A DNA stretch of 64,000 nucleotides. Origin: Morinoia aosen. Lineage: Eukaryota > Arthropoda > Malacostraca > Amphipoda > Talitridae. The translations under genes were made by a program, and so were the position numbers. Every line of letters begins with the position of its first letter. Position 1 is the first letter of the stretch. Under the pieces are notes generated by a model, which did not search any database, was not told the origin of the DNA, and saw only the letters and a list, made by a program, of their open reading frames with translations. The stretch spans positions 22,748,683 through 22,812,682 of the forward strand of contig CM059560.1 of NCBI GenBank assembly GCA_030386875.1, read 5' to 3'. This document shows positions 60,168-64,000 of this stretch, piece by piece.

Positions 60168-61429
60168 CAGGGTGCGAGAGCTATTTGAGAACACGTCGTT
60201 TTAGTTCTTTACACAGTCAAATCATTCAAAGTTTTTTTAATAACCCAGTCATGGGTAGACGTCAACCTAAGAAATAAAAATACATACAGTCATAGTTGCT
60301 TTAACTGCAAAACATGCCAATTTAGAAATCAGAAACTTCGTACTTGTTGCCATATCATTTGTTCATGAGATTCGATTGGAGCTAGAGAGATATGATGGTG
60401 ATGTTTCCTCTGTAGCAACGAGAAAAAGTATTCTCAACGCTCTGATACTATTAAAACACCAGAATATCTCCACAATGTTGAAAACAATATCGATGAGGGC
60501 CTCAGAAAATCGATGAGAACCATTGCCAAGGAACTCCAGGTATCAGAGGGGACTCTCAGAACTGTGGTGCTTCAGGACATTCGATACAAGTCATATGTAA
60601 TGAGGGAAGACCAATCCGTAGCAGAAAAGACTCAGGAAAACCATTTCATGCGGGAAAAATGGTAAGTTAAAAACCTAAAAAAATACGAACATGAGATGCT
60701 TCGGTTTTCTCTGACGAAAAAAACTTAGGCCAGGAGCACAACATTAACAAATTAAATGACAAGAGGCTATGTGCAGATCCTCCCGAAGTGCCTGGGGAGA
60801 TGCACACCAAATTTCCTGCAATTGTGAGGGTTGAGGAGTTGTGCGTGTCGAAGGTTATGTCATGTTTTCTTACATTTTCCCATAGGGTCTTAAGGATAAT
60901 GCTGCTGGAGACATTGAAGTTCGAAAAACGGGGGTTAATTCCTTAACAGATAGAGTATCAAAAGAAAGGCCATACGCCTTTCAGCAACAATAAACACCGT
61001 CTCATCAAGCTAGAGTAACCCAATAGAGGTTATCAGAAAATTTTTACGATCATGCATGTAACCCCTAACTTACGGCTCTCAAACTCGCTACATTTTAATC
61101 CTATACGATATTACGTAAGGAGCGTCGCGGAAAAGGAGACTAGTCGACATCCTCATTGTACCACAGCTTCACTGAAGACCGCCATTGTCCAGGTAATGTG
61201 GGAAATTAAAAGGACGACTTAATTTCATTTCCATTACTTTTCGTTTCGAACCACTTGTCAATGTTCTGGACCCGAATAGATGCCAAATGTGGTTAGTCAG
61301 ACTAATTTTCTAAAGAAGTATCTATCATGGATATTTGTATAAATTTGATTGGAATACATACATTTTTTGCTAAAATTCTGTTGTTTGTTTAACAAGCTAA
61401 AAATTTCCTCAAATTGTCCTCAAACCCTG
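60168..61429 (+). mobile_element. Decayed mariner-like transposon, about 1.26 kb
   Basis: Starts CAGGGTGCGAGAGCTATTTG and ends, in reverse, CAGGGTTTGAGGACAATTTG, an imperfect inverted pair of about 22 bp. TA follows the right end (61430..61431), but the left TA is eroded. The transposase remnant is on the plus strand. Confidence 0.8.
60420..61210 (+). pseudogene. Mariner-like transposase remnant
   Basis: A clear stretch (about 60433..60663) reads SDTIKTPEYLHNVENNIDEG, KSMRTIAKELQVSEGTLRTV and DIRYKSYVMRED, the N-terminal helix-turn-helix of a widespread invertebrate mariner-like family. Later pieces match its core after frame changes: FSLTKKT at the first Asp region (normally FSDEKN, so the Asp is gone), RGYVQILPK, and SVAEKETSRHPHCTTASLKT near the end. 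Stops and shifts are numerous. Confidence 0.8.
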
Positions 61430-61587
61430 TATTCCTGATCAGCTGCGATTTTAGATAAGCCATGCACTTATTTGAATGCACAACGCAGTCCTCGAAAGTG
61501 CGATATTTTGAAGCAACAAAATAGTAGAAATACAACGAAAGAAAAAGCTTTTTCATACTCTCGTCATCTTAAAAATTGGTTCTTCAA

Positions 61588-61915
61588 GTTAGAGTATTAG
61601 ATTATATGTTAGTTTGAGCCTCCCTAACCGCTGCAAAATAAAGAGCGTATCGAAGAGTGAAAGAATGAAGGCATCATTTAGTATGGAGATAAGGGAATGC
61701 GAAATCTATGCAGAAGTGGCATAGAGACAGTAGGTTTAGAGAAAAGTTCATGGAACAAGATAAAAATTGAAGAAGAAAGTAGTGAGTGCTGAAAAACAGG
61801 AAAACAGTGAACCGAAAAAAGGTGGTCCTTAACATAGCAAAAAGAATTGATTTCAACAAAAATAAGGCCTACCTAACTCTCAGCTCGGACCCTCACACAT
61901 TTTCCCCCTGGGATT
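61588..61915 (-). repeat. Second copy of dispersed repeat seen at 8700..9015
   Basis: The reverse complement aligns with 8700..9015 along nearly its whole length: AGCTGAGAGTT, GGTAGGCCT, GGTTCACTG, TTTTTCAGCAC, ACTACTTTCTTCTTCAA and TCTGCATAGATT are shared. It lacks the 115-bp inverted ends of the first copy. No protein-coding capacity beyond a T-rich low-complexity frame. Confidence 0.8.
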
Positions 61916-62249
61916 TTTCACGTTAAAGCACCATCAGTAATTTAAAGGGCCACTTTGCTTGACCGTTTCATAAGACGGACCTAACATGCAACCGAAAACG
62001 CACTCCTTATTCAATTCATTGCAGTTAATGTTATATTAAAAATCTACGCTTCTTGTTTCTAGTCCTATTTCTAGACAAAATGTCCTTGGAACTGATAGTA
62101 ACGCAACCAAATTGCAGGGCTTAAGTGAAGTAGTTCAAATAAAGTGCTTGAAAGGTCCTCAAATGGGGTTTGCATGTTGGAATGAAAATCTTGAAATCTC
62201 AACTACCCCGAGGCAACTTCAGGATTTTTCAAGCCGTTAAATTCTTTCA

Positions 62250-62820
62250 CTAACTCGAGGCTGAAATCTTTCGAACGACCCGAAAAATTCGATGCTTTAG
62301 TTTAGCAAAATCAGACACGAGTGCGAAAATTTGCGCTTCAATTCGAAGTATCTCGCACAACTGTGTCTCGACATATTCAACGCATGAGGTCTATTGGAGA
62401 GATGGAAATGATGGATCCAGTTCCCTCCGTCTGAGCGGACTGAGATTCAAAAGAATCAGAGTGTTAGAGTGGAATCTTGTTTTTTTCTAAGACTGAAAGA
62501 GAATTATGTTTGCGTTGTCGGAGCGAGATGTAGATCAATGATCATAGGAAAAATATGTTCAAAAATTCTACCCAGAATAAATGAATGATTTCAAAAATTT
62601 CAGAGGATAAAGTGTGATCGTGGAGTGAAAGGAGCGTCCACAATTCATTTTTGCAATAAAAAACCTTGAAAGCAAATAAGTACTGCCACGAAATTGCTAA
62701 CAGGGGCGAAAAATTGAAATATATTTTGCCTAGACAAATAATGAAAATGGATTAATTGTTCGAAAACCCACATGCGCATTCACGTCACTCAAGCTGCACC
62801 ATGCTGTTACAGGGCTCAAA
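62250..62820 (+). pseudogene. Tc1-like transposase fragment
   Basis: The plus strand reads RKFALQFEVSRTTVSRHIQR (about 62320..62390), a helix-turn-helix as in Tc1-like transposases. After stops comes a block resembling the FSDE-x-RF-x-L core followed by the RxGERY-like motif (EKYVQKFYPE, about 62540..62575). The first catalytic Asp region reads FSKTERE, so the acidic residue is not conserved. No ends or further core motifs can be fixed. It is a third Tc1-like lineage in the window. Confidence 0.5.
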
Positions 62821-63313
62821 TTAGGAAGAAGTTCATAATTAATGTAGAATGTTAACTCATATCTCTCTCAATATTGAACATACATTTTGATACGTTGAAC
62901 TTATATCTTTAGATGATTACCATTACTTAAACACGTCGAGCTCTCGTCTTCCCGACTGATTAATATCAACATTTCGGGGACATATCTTACATTGATAGGC
63001 ACTGTCTAAACACGTTGTGTTTTTGTCTTTCTCACTAATTCAAAAAAATATATATATCCGTGGGTACTGAATGATCCTAAACTTTAAAGACGTGATTTAA
63101 ATTTGTTAACACTATATTTCAACTAATACATGGGACGTGCGGAGCAGAGCTATAGATTTAAAGATTTGCTTCGACCTTTCAGTAAAATGCTTCTTGAGAG
63201 CATTTCAAACGCACACATTTGAGCATGGGTTACCGAGCAAAGTTTTCTCAGTTCTAGGTACCTAGCTCGTAGCCGGTGCAAATTTAATCTCTACTCATCG
63301 CTCCACAGTGTAA

Positions 63314-63694
63314 AGTCGCACGTATTTGGCTGAGAGCGGCGTCAACAAAGTTCAATTTGAACCATATTTCAAGGGCAGCAGCGCCATGGGCTTCTTGGTC
63401 GAGGTTTGTGCGAAAATAACGAAACGAATGCAATACGAGGTTAGAAAGACCGTGTTGATCAGTGATGATTTCGAATCCTTATTTGCTCAAACTGTTTCAT
63501 TAGTGAACACACACCCTATGTCTTACATAGAGCATTTACGTATGTCTTACATAGAGCATTTACGTGATAAAGTCGACACAGGCGTGCCTTCACCGATTAC
63601 TCCAGAGTTGCTAACCAAGGGACGTGACATTCTTACGCCTAGCATAATAGAAATAAAAGAAAAGAAAAACATTTTATTTCCAATAAAGTACTAA
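63314..63694 (+). pseudogene. Retrotransposon integrase fragment (BEL/Pao-like)
   Basis: The frame starts after a TAA at 63311 without an ATG and ends at 63694. It matches the C-terminal half of a retroelement integrase core: GFLVEVCAKITKRMQYEV (usually GGFWEVxVKxTKR), then LFAQTVSLVNTHPMSYIEH (usually VEAVLNSRPLTYV) and SPITPELLTKGRDI (usually LTPxHLLxGR). The Trp of the WE motif is Val but the Glu is present. Upstream catalytic Asp motifs are absent. A 24-bp tandem duplication repeats eight residues. The pattern favours BEL/Pao, though a Gypsy relative is possible. Beyond 63694 I see no further integrase. Confidence 0.65.
63518..63565. repeat. 24-bp tandem duplication in integrase fragment
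   Basis: ATGTCTTACATAGAGCATTT begins at 63518 and again at 63542. The copies are identical and keep the frame, repeating MSYIEHLR. Confidence 0.95.
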
Positions 63695-64000
63695 CATGAC
63701 ATGTCGATACATTGTTTTTTAAAACACCTTAACATTAACAGCCTTAACTGATCATAACACATAGGTATCGTAATACCCGAGTAAAATGTTGAAACAAAAA
63801 ATGATTGACAGAGAATAGCAGCATTGGAGGGAGATCAATCAGATGACCTTGAATGGAAGCCTTTAGTTTCGCCTAGTCAATTCGAGAACGAGTTTAAAAA
63901 ATTGTGAAAAGTTACGGAAAATCTCGAAGAACTTGGCAACCGGGAGTTCGAGTCAACTTTAGCAAGACAAGCCACTGACAAGTGCGGTCGCTACATACCA
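63695..64000. other. Window end, possible coding relic
   Basis: From about 63837 a plus-strand reading gives DDLEWKPLVSPSQFENEFKK, a stop, then ENLEELGNREFESTLARQAT to the window end. The hydrophilic composition suggests former coding sequence, perhaps a continuation of the retroelement, but I do not recognise it. Confidence 0.3.

Overview
This window looks like AT-rich nuclear DNA from an arthropod, most probably an insect. It is intron-poor to the eye and carries many mutated IS630/Tc1/mariner transposons, a CR1/L2/Jockey-type LINE, a BEL/Pao-like integrase fragment, a TTAA-flanked piggyBac-type MITE and CCTAA/CCTAT repeat blocks related to the insect telomere motif TTAGG. I see no operon, ribosome-binding site, rRNA, convincing tRNA or CRISPR array. 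I cannot name the species, and no complete cellular gene is recognisable. Only one protein-coding gene is intact: a mariner transposase at 10998..12065.

Layout. 1..873 is a decayed Tc1-like element whose relative returns at 8348..10593. 1711..1835 and 3875..4067 are related copies of a small repeat; the second has TTAA on both sides. 5324..8212 is a minisatellite of about 152 units of 19 bp with no net length change across the array. 8226..14156 is a minus-strand LINE (ORF1, endonuclease, linker before the reverse transcriptase) that stops at the minisatellite. Two DNA transposons sit inside its ORF2: a decayed Tc1-like element (8348..10593) and a fresh mariner (10743..12232) with two 166-bp inverted repeats that match base for base. 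In each case the LINE frame resumes if the insert plus one TA is removed. The Tc1-like element itself holds another insert (8464..9134) with about 115-bp inverted ends, and the core of that insert is repeated at 61588..61915.

14863..20158 is a non-autonomous LTR retrotransposon on the minus strand. It has 247-bp LTRs identical by eye, a GATT target duplication, a primer-binding site, a polypurine tract and an LTR TATA box, but no pol. 22263..22637 is a MITE-like inverted-repeat element. 24053..24330 is a small LINE relic. 29831..31097 is a decayed mariner. 46512..47822 and 60168..61429 are two more decayed mariner-like elements. 48600..49166 is a degenerate CCTAT/CCTAA block. The right end (58985..64000) packs several element relics and a BEL/Pao-like integrase fragment.

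The rest (32140..46511 and 49167..58984 above all) is AT-rich DNA in which I recognise little. Two short open stretches (31911..32119 and 51218..51583) could be exons of host genes but match no family I know. The genes here do not form a pathway. What the window records is successive insertion: an old LINE, a Tc1-like element in it, an insert in that element, and recent mariner and LTR-element insertions.
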